A DNA stretch of 64,000 nt. It comes from Neoroseomonas lacus. Its GTDB lineage: Bacteria > Pseudomonadota > Alphaproteobacteria > Acetobacterales > Acetobacteraceae. Position 1 is the first letter of the stretch. Each line of letters opens with the position of its first letter. Of this stretch, positions 49,534 to 58,694 are shown piece by piece. The DNA is taken from assembly GCF_014644535.1 (NCBI RefSeq), contig NZ_BMKW01000016.1:1-64000 (forward strand), written 5' to 3'. A program made the translations under genes and the position numbers. Under the pieces are notes generated by a model. It saw only the letters and a list, made by a program, of their open reading frames with translations. It was not told the DNA's origin and made no database searches.

Positions 49534-50583
49534 ATGTTCCTGATCGACAGGCGACAGATGCTGGCCCTTGCGGCCTGGTCGGCCGCGGCCACCAAGGCAT
49601 GGGCGGATACGCCGATGAACCCGCAGGAAGCGGCGCTGTACGAAGCGGCCAAGCGCGAAGGCGAAATCACCTGGTACACCGGCCAGTACAGCGCCGATGC
49701 CTCGGAAGCCGCCGGCCGCGCCTTCAACGAACGCTACCCGGGGGTGCGCTGCAACGTGGTGCGCAGCACGTCGCAGGTGGCGTTTCAGCGCCTGTCGCAG
49801 GACTTCCGTGCCGGCGTCGGGCAATGCGACGTGTTCTCCTCGACCAATGGCGGGCACTACGTCCAGCTCAAGCGGCAGAACCGGCTGGTGCAGTTCCGCC
49901 CGCTCAATGCGGACGGGCTGCTGCCGATCCTGCGCACGCCGGACCCGGACAATTATTTCCAGTCGTCCTTCCTCGGCATCTACCTGATGGGCTTCAACAC
50001 CACCCTGGTGTCGGAGGCCGAGGCGCCGAAATCCTGGACTGACATCCTCGACCCGAAGTGGAAGGACAAGCTGGCGGTCGGACATCCCGGCTTCAGCGGC
50101 GCGATCGGGCTGTGGGCGCTGCAGATGCGTACCATGTTCGGGCCGGACTACCTGCGCCGCTTCGAGCGCAACAAGCCGCAGGTCGGCCGGTCCTCGATCG
50201 ACCCGGTCACGATGATGACGGCGGGCGAACGCGCGGTGGGCGTCGCCGTACCGAATGCATCGACGCTGTTCGCCGCCTCGCGCGGCAATCCGCTGAAGGT
50301 GATCTACCCGACCGAAGGCGTGATCGCGGCGCTGTCGCCCTCGGCGATTCCGACCAACGCGCCGCACCCGAACGCGGCAAAGCTGTTCCAGGAATTCCAG
50401 ACCGGTCCGGCGCTGTCGACCGCGGTGCGGCTGCTGTTCAACGAAAGCATTCGCCCTGACGTGGCGCCGCCCGAAGGCTCGCGCCCGCTCGACCAGGTGA
50501 CAATGCTCGCACCGAGCCTGGAGGATGCCGAAAAGGGCGTGCCAGAGGTGCGCGAGCAGTGGCGCGAGATCTTCGGCGTTTGA
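49534..50583 (+). CDS. ABC transporter binding protein, ferric iron/thiamine-like (family 1)
   Basis: A 349-residue periplasmic binding protein with a Tat-like signal (IDRRQMLALAAWSAAATKAWA). The mature part has the AfuA/FbpA-type opening ALYEAAKREGEITWYTGQYSADASEAAGRAFNERYPGVRCNVVRSTSQVAFQRLSQDFRAG, PKSWTDILDPKWKDKLAVGHPGFSG and YPTEGVIAALSPSAIPTNAPHPNAAKLFQEF. Many relatives bind small organic anions, not iron, so the ligand is open. RBS GGGAGG fixes the ATG at 49534. The permease gene follows 4 bp after the stop. Confidence 0.93.
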   Translation: MFLIDRRQMLALAAWSAAATKAWADTPMNPQEAALYEAAKREGEITWYTGQYSADASEAAGRAFNERYPGVRCNVVRSTSQVAFQRLSQDFRAGVGQCDVFSSTNGGHYVQLKRQNRLVQFRPLNADGLLPILRTPDPDNYFQSSFLGIYLMGFNTTLVSEAEAPKSWTDILDPKWKDKLAVGHPGFSGAIGLWALQMRTMFGPDYLRRFERNKPQVGRSSIDPVTMMTAGERAVGVAVPNASTLFAASRGNPLKVIYPTEGVIAALSPSAIPTNAPHPNAAKLFQEFQTGPALSTAVRLLFNESIRPDVAPPEGSRPLDQVTMLAPSLEDAEKGVPEVREQWREIFGV

Positions 50584-50587
50584 TCAT

Positions 50588-52309
50588 ATGAGTTCCAGCG
50601 TATTGCCGGCGGTGGCGGCACGACCAAGCCGCCTCCGCCTGTTCGAGCCGATCACGCTGCTGTGGGTCGCTCTGATCGCGGCGCTGCTGGTGCTGGTGGC
50701 GGCGCCGCTGCTGAAGCTGCTGGTGATCTCATTCGAGGAACAGGACACCGGCGTCTTCACCATCCAGAACTACTTCACCGCCTATGGGCGGCAGCGCTAC
50801 ATCGATGCGCTGATCAATTCGCTGTTGCTCGGCACGCTGTCGGCGGCGATCTCCACCGTCATTGCGGTGCCGATGGCCTGGGCGGTCTCGCGCACCGACA
50901 TGCCGGGCAAGGGCTTCACCTGGGCGATGGTGCTGGCCGCCTTCATCATGCCGCCCTATCTCGGCGCGATCGGCTGGATCCTGCTGGCGGGGCCGAATTC
51001 CGGCTGGATCAACGTGGTCTGGCGTGGCCTCACCGGGGCGACCGACCCGCTGGTGAACATCTACACCTTCACCGGCATGGCCTTCGTCATCGCGCTGCAT
51101 TCCTTCCCGCTGGTGTTCATTTTCGTGAAGTCGGCGCTCGACCTGGTCTCGTCGGAGATGGAGGACGCCGCCAATATCCTCGGCGCCGGCACCTGGACCG
51201 CGATGCGCAAGGTGACGCTGCCCCTGGTCTGGCCGTCGATCCTCGGCGGCTTCATCCTGATCTTCCTCGAAACCATCGCGCTGTTCGGCACGCCGGCGAT
51301 CATCGGCATCCCGGCGCGCATCAACGTCGTCACCACCCAGTTGTGGCAGTTCTTCGAGGACCCGGTCCGCGTCGAGGTTGCCGCCGCCTATGCCATCCCG
51401 CTGCTGCTGATCACCATGGGCATGATCGCGGTGCAGAAGCTGATGCTCTCGCGCAAGGGCTTCGTCTCGCAGACCGGCAAAGGCGGCGAGCGGCGCGAGG
51501 TGAAGCTCGGCCCGTGGCGCTGGGTGATGCTCGGCTGGTGCGTGGCGGTGGCGATGCTGTCGGTGGTGAAGCCGCTGACGGTGCTGCTGCAGGCTTCCTT
51601 CGCGAAGGCGTGGGGGCGCGGCTTCTCCTTCGACAACCTGACGCTCCGCAATTACGAGTTCCTGCTGTTCGAACACGACGTCGCCCCGCGGGCAGTGTGG
51701 AACACGGTGTGGTTCTCGGGCGCCTCCGCGACCATCGCCGGCGTTCTGGCGCTGCTCGTCGCCTACATCGTCGTTCGCAAGCTCATGCGCTTCGCCGACG
51801 CGCTCGGCTTCCTGGCGATGGCGCCCTTCGTCATCCCGGGCATCGTCATGGCGATCGGTTTCTACGCCGCCTATGCCGGGCCGCCGCTGTCGCTTTACGG
51901 CTCGGGGCTGCTGATCATCCTCGCCTTCGCCGCGCGGTTCCTGCCGATCGCCTACGCCAATTCCCAGGCGGCGATCCGCGCCGTGCATCCGGAAATGGAG
52001 GAAGCCGCGCGCATCCTCGGTTCCGGCCGGCTGCACGCGATCCGCAAGGTGACGGCACCACTGCTGAAGACCTCGCTGCTCGGCGGCTGGCTGGTGGTGT
52101 TCATCGTCGCCTCGCGCGAATTGTCGGCGGCGATCTTCCTGGTCGGACCACGCACGCGAACGATGTCCGTGCTGCTGTATGACCTCAGCGAGCAGGGCAA
52201 TTTCGAGGTCGTCGCGGCCTTTGGCGGAATCCTGCTGTTCATCACCATGGTCATCGTCGGCATCGGCATGAAGCTGGTGGGCCGCGACTTCATGCTGCGA
52301 AGGGAATAG
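50588..52309 (+). CDS. ABC transporter permease, fused double-domain (FbpB/AfuB type)
   Basis: A 573-residue inner-membrane protein made of two homologous BPD-transport domains, as in FbpB/AfuB: about twelve helices in all. The first coupling loop is SSEMEDAANILGAGTWTAMRKVTLPLVWPSILGGF and the second HPEMEEAARILGSGRLHAIRKVTAPLLKTSLLGGWL, each with the conserved EAA-type pattern. It sits between the binding-protein gene (4 bp upstream) and the ATPase gene (3 bp downstream), so the importer is complete. Substrate as for the binding protein. Confidence 0.94.
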   Translation: MSSSVLPAVAARPSRLRLFEPITLLWVALIAALLVLVAAPLLKLLVISFEEQDTGVFTIQNYFTAYGRQRYIDALINSLLLGTLSAAISTVIAVPMAWAVSRTDMPGKGFTWAMVLAAFIMPPYLGAIGWILLAGPNSGWINVVWRGLTGATDPLVNIYTFTGMAFVIALHSFPLVFIFVKSALDLVSSEMEDAANILGAGTWTAMRKVTLPLVWPSILGGFILIFLETIALFGTPAIIGIPARINVVTTQLWQFFEDPVRVEVAAAYAIPLLLITMGMIAVQKLMLSRKGFVSQTGKGGERREVKLGPWRWVMLGWCVAVAMLSVVKPLTVLLQASFAKAWGRGFSFDNLTLRNYEFLLFEHDVAPRAVWNTVWFSGASATIAGVLALLVAYIVVRKLMRFADALGFLAMAPFVIPGIVMAIGFYAAYAGPPLSLYGSGLLIILAFAARFLPIAYANSQAAIRAVHPEMEEAARILGSGRLHAIRKVTAPLLKTSLLGGWLVVFIVASRELSAAIFLVGPRTRTMSVLLYDLSEQGNFEVVAAFGGILLFITMVIVGIGMKLVGRDFMLRRE

Positions 52310-52312
52310 CGC

Positions 52313-53383
52313 GTGCCGCGTCTGGTGCTCTCCGGCCTGACCAAGGCCTATGGCGTGATCAAGGTGGTGGATGGCGTCGAGTTGACGCTGGAGGAAGGCG
52401 AATTCGTCTCCCTGCTCGGTCCGTCAGGCTGCGGCAAGACGACGACACTGCGCATGATCGCCGGCTTCGTCGACCCGACCGGCGGGACCATCTCGGTAGA
52501 TGGCCAGGCGCTGTCCGCTCCCGGCGCGGTGGTGCCGCCGGAACGCCGCGGCATGTCGATGATCTTCCAGTCCTATGCCATCTGGCCGAACATGACGGTG
52601 GCAGAGAACGTCGCCTTCGGCCTGAAACTGCGCAAACTGCCACGCGAGGAGGTGCAGCGCCGCGTCACCGAGATGCTCGACGTGGTGCAACTCGGCAAGC
52701 TCGCCCATCGCTATCCGGCCGAACTCTCGGGCGGGCAGCAGCAGCGCGTCGCCCTGGCGCGTGCCATCGTGGTGAAGCCCTCGGTGCTGTTGCTCGATGA
52801 ACCGCTGTCCAACCTCGACGCCAACCTCCGCGAGGAGATGCGCTTCGAGATACGCCGCCTGCACGACGAGTTCCGCATCACCACCGTTTATGTCACGCAT
52901 GACCAGGGCGAGGCGATGGCGACCTCGGACCGCATCGCGGTGATGAATGCCGGGCGGATCGAACAGGTCGATGCGCCGCATCTGCTCTATACGCGTCCGC
53001 GCACCCGCTTCGTTGCCGGCTTCGTCGGGCGCACCAACCTGCTGGAAGCGCGCGTCGAGGACGGCGCGCTGCTGCTCGATGGCGTCAGCCTCGGCCCCGC
53101 ATCCCAGGCCGGGCTGCCGGCCGATGCGCGGGGCTCGGTGCTGGTCTCGCTGCGCCCACAGGCCATGGCGATCCTCGCCGCGCCGCCGCCGGCCAGCGAT
53201 GCCCTCGTGCTGAAGGCAGTCATCACCGAGCGCACCTATCTCGGTGAGGCCTGGGACTACGTGCTGCGGCCGGACGGCACGGGGCTGCATCTGCGCGCCG
53301 CCGCGCCACCGCTGGAAGCGCATGACGTCGGCGCCGCGGTGTGGCTGCGGATCGACCCGCGGCAGGTCGCGGTGGTGGAATAG
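52313..53383 (+). CDS. ABC transporter ATP-binding protein (FbpC/PotA type)
   Basis: A 356-residue ATPase. Walker A is GPSGCGKTTTL (about 36-46), Q loop IFQSYAIWPNMTV, signature LSGGQQQR near 137, Walker B LLLDEPLSNLDA and switch His in VTHDQGEAM. The C-terminal regulatory TOBE domain begins near 240 (GFVGRTNLLEARVEDGALLLDGV). The GTG start at 52313 lies 3 bp after the permease stop; MPRLVLSGLTKAYG is the expected N-terminus. The gene ends 9 bp before the stop of the convergent amidohydrolase gene. Confidence 0.95.
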   Translation: MPRLVLSGLTKAYGVIKVVDGVELTLEEGEFVSLLGPSGCGKTTTLRMIAGFVDPTGGTISVDGQALSAPGAVVPPERRGMSMIFQSYAIWPNMTVAENVAFGLKLRKLPREEVQRRVTEMLDVVQLGKLAHRYPAELSGGQQQRVALARAIVVKPSVLLLDEPLSNLDANLREEMRFEIRRLHDEFRITTVYVTHDQGEAMATSDRIAVMNAGRIEQVDAPHLLYTRPRTRFVAGFVGRTNLLEARVEDGALLLDGVSLGPASQAGLPADARGSVLVSLRPQAMAILAAPPPASDALVLKAVITERTYLGEAWDYVLRPDGTGLHLRAAAPPLEAHDVGAAVWLRIDPRQVAVVE

Positions 53384-53392
53384 CCCACCGCG

Positions 53393-54841
53393 TCAATGCA
53401 TGGGCAGCGACAGCGGGCTGATCTCATCCCCGCTGCGGCCGCGATAGTCACGCCCGCGCGCATCACGCAGCATCTTCGCTTGGCTCTCCGCCAGGATGCC
53501 GGCCGCCTCCGCGACGTCGAGCCGCGTCGGCCCGCCATCGGCGAAGACTGTCTCGCCGCCCACCATCACGCGCTTCACCGCACGGTCGGCGGCGTGGAAG
53601 ACCAGCGCGCGCAGCGGGTCGCGCGGAGGCGACATCAGCGGATGCGCGAGGTCCACCAGCACCACATCCGCCGCGGCGCCCTTCTCCAGCCGCCCGAGAT
53701 CCGGCCGCCCCAGCGCCGCCGCCCCGCCCGCAGTCGCGGCATGGAAGACGCTGCCGGTATCGGCCGCCGCCACGTCGCGCACCGCATTGCGCGCCAGGAT
53801 GATGGCGAGCCGCATTTCCTCGATCAGGTTGTGCGGCGCGCAATCGGTGCCGAAGCCCATGTTCACGCCGCGCGCGCGATACTTACCGAAATGCTTGAGG
53901 TGTTCGCCATAGCGCGCGAAGGGCGACGGGCAATGCGCCACCGTCGCGCCGTGTTCGGCGACCAGGCCGATATCCGTCGCGGTGTGCCAGCCGATCGAGC
54001 TGTGCTCATCGACGAAGATGGCATGGCCGAGGATGCTGCGCGGCGTCAGCAGCCCGATCGAGGCCGCCCATTGGATCGGTGTGATGCCATGGCGGCGGAT
54101 CATCTCGCGCACCTCGACGACGGCCTGCGCGATATGGGTGGTGAAGGGGCGGCCGGTCTCGCCGGCGAAGGCGATGCTCTCGCGCAGCATGTCCTCCTCC
54201 ACTGTGTCGATCTGGGCGGGGAAGACGATGCCGTGCAGCCGGCCGGAGGGGTCGGCGTCCGCCTCCTTCATCACGCGCTTGGCGGCGTCGAACTGGGTGC
54301 GGGCATTCTCGCGGTTCCACATCCAGGTGACGGTCTGCGGCGCCGACATGCCCCAATGCGCCGCGGCATAGCCCGGGCCGGCCCAGACGCGCAGGCCGCT
54401 GTCGCGCATGATGCCGAGCCAGTCGGGAAAGGGCGGCGAGAGGTCCACCACCGAGGTCACGCCGGCCGACATCAGCTCGGCATAGGCGAGGCGCATCGCC
54501 GCCGCCTGGCCCGCCTGGTCGAGGCGGAAAGCCTGCAGGCGCTCGAACAGCCCGGACATCTGCTGTTCCGGCACGCCATGGTCCTCCCGCACGCCGCGCG
54601 CGGATGGTTCCGTCGTCGGGTGGGTGTGGATGTTCACCAGGCCCGGCATGACCAGCAGGCGCCTTCCATCCACCACCTCGGCGCCGGGTGGCACTGGCGC
54701 ATCGGGGTCGTGACGCGCGATGGCGGCGACGCGCCCGCCATCCAGCAGCACGTCCATGCCGCGCGCATAGGCATGGCGGCGCGCCGGCGCGTCCCACACC
54801 ACCGCCCAGTCGGCATCACGGATCAGCACGGGTGCAGGCAT
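53393..54841 (-). CDS. Amidohydrolase family deaminase (TrzA/AtzB-like)
   Basis: A 482-residue metal-dependent hydrolase. The composite barrel carries metal ligands: HxH in LVNIHTHPTTEP (about 70-77), His in FTTHIAQAVVEVREMIRRHG, His in ILGHAIFVDEHSSIGWH and Asp in MGFGTDCAPHNLIEEMR. A C-terminal beta-sandwich has LEKGAAADVVLVDLAHPLMSPPRDPLRALVFHAADRAVKRVMVGGETVFADG. It belongs to the aminohydrolase group that includes guanine, S-adenosylhomocysteine and s-triazine deaminases; the substrate is unknown. A cytochrome P460 gene lies 12 bp upstream on the same strand, so both may be in one transcript. Confidence 0.92.
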   Translation of the reverse strand: MPAPVLIRDADWAVVWDAPARRHAYARGMDVLLDGGRVAAIARHDPDAPVPPGAEVVDGRRLLVMPGLVNIHTHPTTEPSARGVREDHGVPEQQMSGLFERLQAFRLDQAGQAAAMRLAYAELMSAGVTSVVDLSPPFPDWLGIMRDSGLRVWAGPGYAAAHWGMSAPQTVTWMWNRENARTQFDAAKRVMKEADADPSGRLHGIVFPAQIDTVEEDMLRESIAFAGETGRPFTTHIAQAVVEVREMIRRHGITPIQWAASIGLLTPRSILGHAIFVDEHSSIGWHTATDIGLVAEHGATVAHCPSPFARYGEHLKHFGKYRARGVNMGFGTDCAPHNLIEEMRLAIILARNAVRDVAAADTGSVFHAATAGGAAALGRPDLGRLEKGAAADVVLVDLAHPLMSPPRDPLRALVFHAADRAVKRVMVGGETVFADGGPTRLDVAEAAGILAESQAKMLRDARGRDYRGRSGDEISPLSLPMH

Positions 54842-54853
54842 GGCAGCGGTCCT

Positions 54854-55402
54854 TCAGCGGCTGCGGTTGGCGTAATCCCAGGTGGTGAAGGTGAAATCCT
54901 GCTGCGCGCGCGCCCGCAGATGGCAGGTGAAGCAGGCGTTGAGCGGACCTTCCACCGGCGCGCCGGTAGCCGGATTGAAGCGGGCATATTCCCATTCGCC
55001 ATTGCGCAGCTCCGGGCCGTAGCCCTCACCCCACCCACGTTCCTTCTGCTGCGCGGCGATGGCGATGAAGGCAGGTTCGGGGATCATGCGGCCATTGGCG
55101 TCGAGCAGAGGATTGCCCTGCCCGTCCAGCCGCGCGCGCTGGTCGGCCATGATCACGAGCGTGCCGTAGGGCATCGGCGCGCTGGGGCTCAGCGCGGCGT
55201 AGGCCTCGGGGTTGATGTAAATGTTGCGGATGATCTTGCGGGTCGGATTGTCCACCGTGCTGTAGCGGATGAAGCGCTGCTGCCAGTCGGCCGGCAACTG
55301 GATGTTCTGCGGGCCGGTGGCGTAGGGTCGCTGCTGGGCGATCGCGGCGGTGGCGAGCACCCCGGTCAGCAGCGCGGCCGTCAGGATGGCGGTGCGGGTC
55401 AT
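54854..55402 (-). CDS. Cytochrome P460 family c-type heme protein
   Basis: A 182-residue periplasmic protein with a signal peptide ([22 protein letters not shown]). The single c-heme motif is CFTCH near residue 157, close to the C-terminus as in cytochrome P460 and c'-beta proteins. The fold region has [31 protein letters not shown] and [44 protein letters not shown]460 enzymes oxidise hydroxylamine or handle NO; c'-beta relatives bind gases. A Lys crosslink cannot be confirmed. It is upstream of and probably cotranscribed with the amidohydrolase gene and divergent from glpK. Confidence 0.9.
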   Translation of the reverse strand: MTRTAILTAALLTGVLATAAIAQQRPYATGPQNIQLPADWQQRFIRYSTVDNPTRKIIRNIYINPEAYAALSPSAPMPYGTLVIMADQRARLDGQGNPLLDANGRMIPEPAFIAIAAQQKERGWGEGYGPELRNGEWEYARFNPATGAPVEGPLNACFTCHLRARAQQDFTFTTWDYANRSR

Positions 55403-55524
55403 GGCGTTTCTCCCTCTCCCGGACGCCATCCGGCCCGTTTCGGCGCCGGTATGCAAGGGTTTCGGCAGCCATCGCCCGCGGCCGGCGCAGCGTCTATCCT
55501 GCGCACCGGAGGAGAACGCATCGC

Positions 55525-57018
55525 ATGACCGGGGACCTGCTGCTCGCCCTCGACCAGGGCACCACCAGCACGCGCGCCATCGCCTTCGACGCCGCGCTGC
55601 GCCCGCTCGCCACCGCGCAGGAGGAGTTGCCGCAGCATTTCCCGGCACCCGGCTGGGTCGAGCACGAGCCGGAGGACATCTGGAACGCCAGCCTGGCGAC
55701 GCTGCGCGGTGCGCTGTCGGCGGCCGGCGGCGACCCGCGCCGGATCGGCGGCATCGGCATCACCAACCAGCGTGAGACGACGCTGTTGTGGGACCGCGCC
55801 ACCGGGCGTTGCCTGCACCGCGCCATCGTCTGGCAAGACCGCCGCACCGCCGAACATTGCGCGCGGCTGCGCGCCGAGGGTGCCGAGGCGTTGCTGCGCG
55901 AGCGCACCGGCCTGTTGGCCGATCCGTACTTCTCCGCCACCAAGCTCGCCTGGTTGCTCGACCATGTGCCGGGCGCGCGCGCCGCGGCCGAACGCGCCAG
56001 CCTCGCCTTCGGCACGGTGGATTGCTTCCTGATCTGGCGGCTGACCGGTGGGCGCGTGCATGCGACCGATGCGACCAATGCGGCGCGCACGCTCTTGTTC
56101 GACATCCGCCGCGGCGACTGGGATGACGAGCTGCTGCGGCTGTTCCGCATCCCGCGCAGTGTGCTGCCGGAGGTGCGCGATTGCGCCGCCGAATTCGGCA
56201 TGGCCGACGCGGTGCATCTCGGCGTCGCGGTGCCGATCCGTGGTGTCGCCGGCGACCAGCAGGCGGCGACGGTCGGGCAGGGCTGCTTCGAGCCCGGCAT
56301 GGTGAAATCCACCTACGGCACCGGCTGCTTCGCGCTGCTGAATACGGGGGAGACGCCGGTCGCGTCCGGTGCGCGCCTGCTGACCACCATCGCCTATCAG
56401 CTTGGCGGACGGCGCACCTATGCGCTGGAAGGGGCAATCTTCGTCGCCGGCGCGGCGGTGCAGTGGCTGCGCGACGGGCTTGGCATCATCGCCACCGCGG
56501 CCGAGGCGGGCGTGCTCGCTGCCCAGGCCGACCCGGCGCAGGAGGTGGTGCTGGTGCCCGCCTTCACCGGCCTCGGCGCGCCGCATTGGGATGCCGAGGC
56601 GCGCGCGGCGATCTTCGGCCTGACGCGTGGCGCGGGGCGGGCGGAGCTGTGCCGCGCCGCGCTGGAAGCCGTCGCCTTCCAGACGCGCGACCTGGTGGAT
56701 GCGATGCGCGCCGACTGGCCCGGCCACTCGGCCACGGTGCTGCGCGTCGATGGCGGCATGGTCGCCTCGGATTGGACGATGCAGTTCCTCGCCGACCTGC
56801 TCGGCGCGCCGGTGGACCGGCCGGCGGTGCGCGAGACGACGGCACTCGGTGCAGCCTATCTCGCAGGCTTGCAGGCGGGGCTGTGCCCGGCGCCGGGTGC
56901 CTCGGGGGCGACGCATTGGCGGCTGGAACGCCGTTTCGTTCCCGCCATGGCGCGGGAGGAAGCAGCGCGCCGCCACGCGATCTGGCAGGATGCGGTGCGC
57001 CGCACCCTGACGCACTGA
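55525..57018 (+). CDS. glpK: Glycerol kinase
   Basis: Phosphorylates glycerol to sn-glycerol-3-phosphate. The 497-residue FGGY kinase has all glycerol contacts: [14 protein letters not shown] at the start, [14 protein letters not shown] (Arg-Glu), IVWQDRRT (Trp), [18 protein letters not shown] (Tyr) and [13 protein letters not shown] (Asp), plus [14 protein letters not shown] and [13 protein letters not shown] of the ATP domain. RBS GGAGGAG precedes the ATG by 8 bp. The Na/Pi transporter gene follows after 11 bp, making glpK the first gene of a six-gene operon. No glpD or glpF lies nearby, so its purpose in this operon is unclear. Confidence 0.96.
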   Translation: MTGDLLLALDQGTTSTRAIAFDAALRPLATAQEELPQHFPAPGWVEHEPEDIWNASLATLRGALSAAGGDPRRIGGIGITNQRETTLLWDRATGRCLHRAIVWQDRRTAEHCARLRAEGAEALLRERTGLLADPYFSATKLAWLLDHVPGARAAAERASLAFGTVDCFLIWRLTGGRVHATDATNAARTLLFDIRRGDWDDELLRLFRIPRSVLPEVRDCAAEFGMADAVHLGVAVPIRGVAGDQQAATVGQGCFEPGMVKSTYGTGCFALLNTGETPVASGARLLTTIAYQLGGRRTYALEGAIFVAGAAVQWLRDGLGIIATAAEAGVLAAQADPAQEVVLVPAFTGLGAPHWDAEARAAIFGLTRGAGRAELCRAALEAVAFQTRDLVDAMRADWPGHSATVLRVDGGMVASDWTMQFLADLLGAPVDRPAVRETTALGAAYLAGLQAGLCPAPGASGATHWRLERRFVPAMAREEAARRHAIWQDAVRRTLTH

Positions 57019-57029
57019 CCGGAAGGATC

Positions 57030-58694
57030 ATGATGGCCGAGGCCTGGTTGCTGTTCGAACTTGCCGGCTATGCCGCGCTGCTGCTGTGGGGGCTGCACAT
57101 GGTGCAGAGCGGCATCATGCGGGCCTATGGCAGCCGGCTGCGGCAACGGCTCGGCGTCGGCCTCGCCAATCGCCGTCGCGGCTTCGCGGCCGGGCTCGGC
57201 GTGACAGCGCTGCTGCAGAGCAGCACGGCGACGGCCTTCATGGTCACGTCGTTCTGCGCCGGCGGGGCGGTGGCGCTGGTGCCGGGGCTGGCGGCGATGC
57301 TTGGCGCCAATGTCGGCACGGCGCTGATCGTGCAGGTGCTGTCCTTCGATGTCTCGGCACTGTCACCGTTGCTGATCCTGGTGGGCGTCGTCGCCTTCCG
57401 CAGCAGCGAGCATACGCGCCGGCGCGACCTCGGCCGTGCGAGCATCGGGCTCGGGCTGATGCTGCTGGCGTTGCACATGATGGTCGCCGTCATGGCGCCG
57501 GTGGAGACATCGCCTGCCCTGCGCGCGGTGCTCTCGGCGGTGGCGGACATGCCGCTGCCGAACCTGCTGATCGCTGCCATCATCGCCTGGGCGATGCATG
57601 CCTCGGTGGCGGCGGTGTTGTTCGTCGCCTCCCTGCATGCCGCCGGCGTGATCGGGCCGGAGGCGGCGCTCGCCATGGTGGTCGGCGCCAATATCGGTAG
57701 CGCGGTCAATCCGTTGCTGGAAGGCGACCGCAGCGAATGGGCGCGCATGCGCGTGCCGATCGGCAATCTGGTGAACCGGGTGGTTGGCGGCATTCTGGTG
57801 CTGGCTGCGCTGCCCTGGGTCACCGAGGTGATGGTACGGCTCGATCCCTCGCCGGCGCGGTTCGTCGCCAATGCGCATCTCGCCTTCAACGTCGTGCTGG
57901 CGCTGGCCGCGCTGCCGCTGCTGCCCGCCTTCGCGCGGCTGCTGGAACGCATGCTGCCGGAGGCCGGCAGCACGGGCGACCCGGCGGCGCCGCGCTATCT
58001 GGACGCGTCGGCGCTGCAATCGCCGCCGGTCGCCTTGGCCAATGCGGAACGCGAGGCGCTGCGCCAGGCCGATGCGCTGGAGGAAATGCTGCGCGCCATC
58101 GCCACAGGCTTCCGCACCGAGGATCGCGACCTCGGCAAACGCGTCGCCCGGTTGAATGAGGTGGTGGACCGGCTGAACCGCGCCGTGCAGGTCTACCTGG
58201 CTGGCCTGAGCACGGATCTGCTGGGGCAGGAGGAACAGCGCCGCGTCGCCGAGATCCGCGCCTTTGCACTGCATCTTGAAAGCGCGGGCGACGTGCTCGA
58301 TCGCAGCCTGGCGCGCGTCGCCGCGAAATGGGCGAAGGAAGGCGTACGGCTGGATGACGGCATGATGGATGCCATACAATCGATGCATGCGCGCGGGCTG
58401 GAACAGCTGCAACTCGCCATCGCCGCCTTCATGCGCGAAGACGTCGCCGCCGCGCGTCAATTGATCGAGGAGAAGGAGCGTATGCGCATCGAGGAGGCCG
58501 AGGTGGCGCACTGCTTCTCACTGGCGACAGAACCCGGCGCCATCGCGACCCAGGGCGTGTTGCTGGAGGTGGTGCGCGACCTCAAGCGCGTCGGCGGCCA
58601 TCTCGCGGCGACGGCGCATCCGCTGCTGGAACGCATCGGCGCGCTGCGGCCAAGCCGTCTGACCGATGCCGAGGATGGGCTTTCCCCGGCATGA
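57030..58694 (+). CDS. Na/Pi cotransporter (NptA type) with C-terminal PhoU-like domain
   Basis: A 554-residue protein. The N-terminal half has two inverted PNaS repeats with the QSSTAT signature (LLQSSTATAFMVTSFCAGGAVALVPGLAAMLGANVGTALIVQ) and the second copy AWAMHASVAAVLFVASLHAAGVIGPEAALAMVVGANIGSAVNPL. From about residue 340 a long helical PhoU-like region follows (EALRQADALEEMLRAIATGF ... RVAEIRAFALHLESAGDVLDRSLARVAAKWAKEG). It imports phosphate with sodium at the inner membrane. ATG codons at 57030 and 57033 both follow GGAAGG. The stop overlaps the start of the SelA-like gene (4 bp), so they are coupled. Confidence 0.93.
   Translation: MMAEAWLLFELAGYAALLLWGLHMVQSGIMRAYGSRLRQRLGVGLANRRRGFAAGLGVTALLQSSTATAFMVTSFCAGGAVALVPGLAAMLGANVGTALIVQVLSFDVSALSPLLILVGVVAFRSSEHTRRRDLGRASIGLGLMLLALHMMVAVMAPVETSPALRAVLSAVADMPLPNLLIAAIIAWAMHASVAAVLFVASLHAAGVIGPEAALAMVVGANIGSAVNPLLEGDRSEWARMRVPIGNLVNRVVGGILVLAALPWVTEVMVRLDPSPARFVANAHLAFNVVLALAALPLLPAFARLLERMLPEAGSTGDPAAPRYLDASALQSPPVALANAEREALRQADALEEMLRAIATGFRTEDRDLGKRVARLNEVVDRLNRAVQVYLAGLSTDLLGQEEQRRVAEIRAFALHLESAGDVLDRSLARVAAKWAKEGVRLDDGMMDAIQSMHARGLEQLQLAIAAFMREDVAAARQLIEEKERMRIEEAEVAHCFSLATEPGAIATQGVLLEVVRDLKRVGGHLAATAHPLLERIGALRPSRLTDAEDGLSPA

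Noticed and set aside
53396-55528. 710-codon plus-strand open frame
   Set aside because: Antisense to the amidohydrolase and cytochrome P460 genes, which have clear catalytic and heme motifs.
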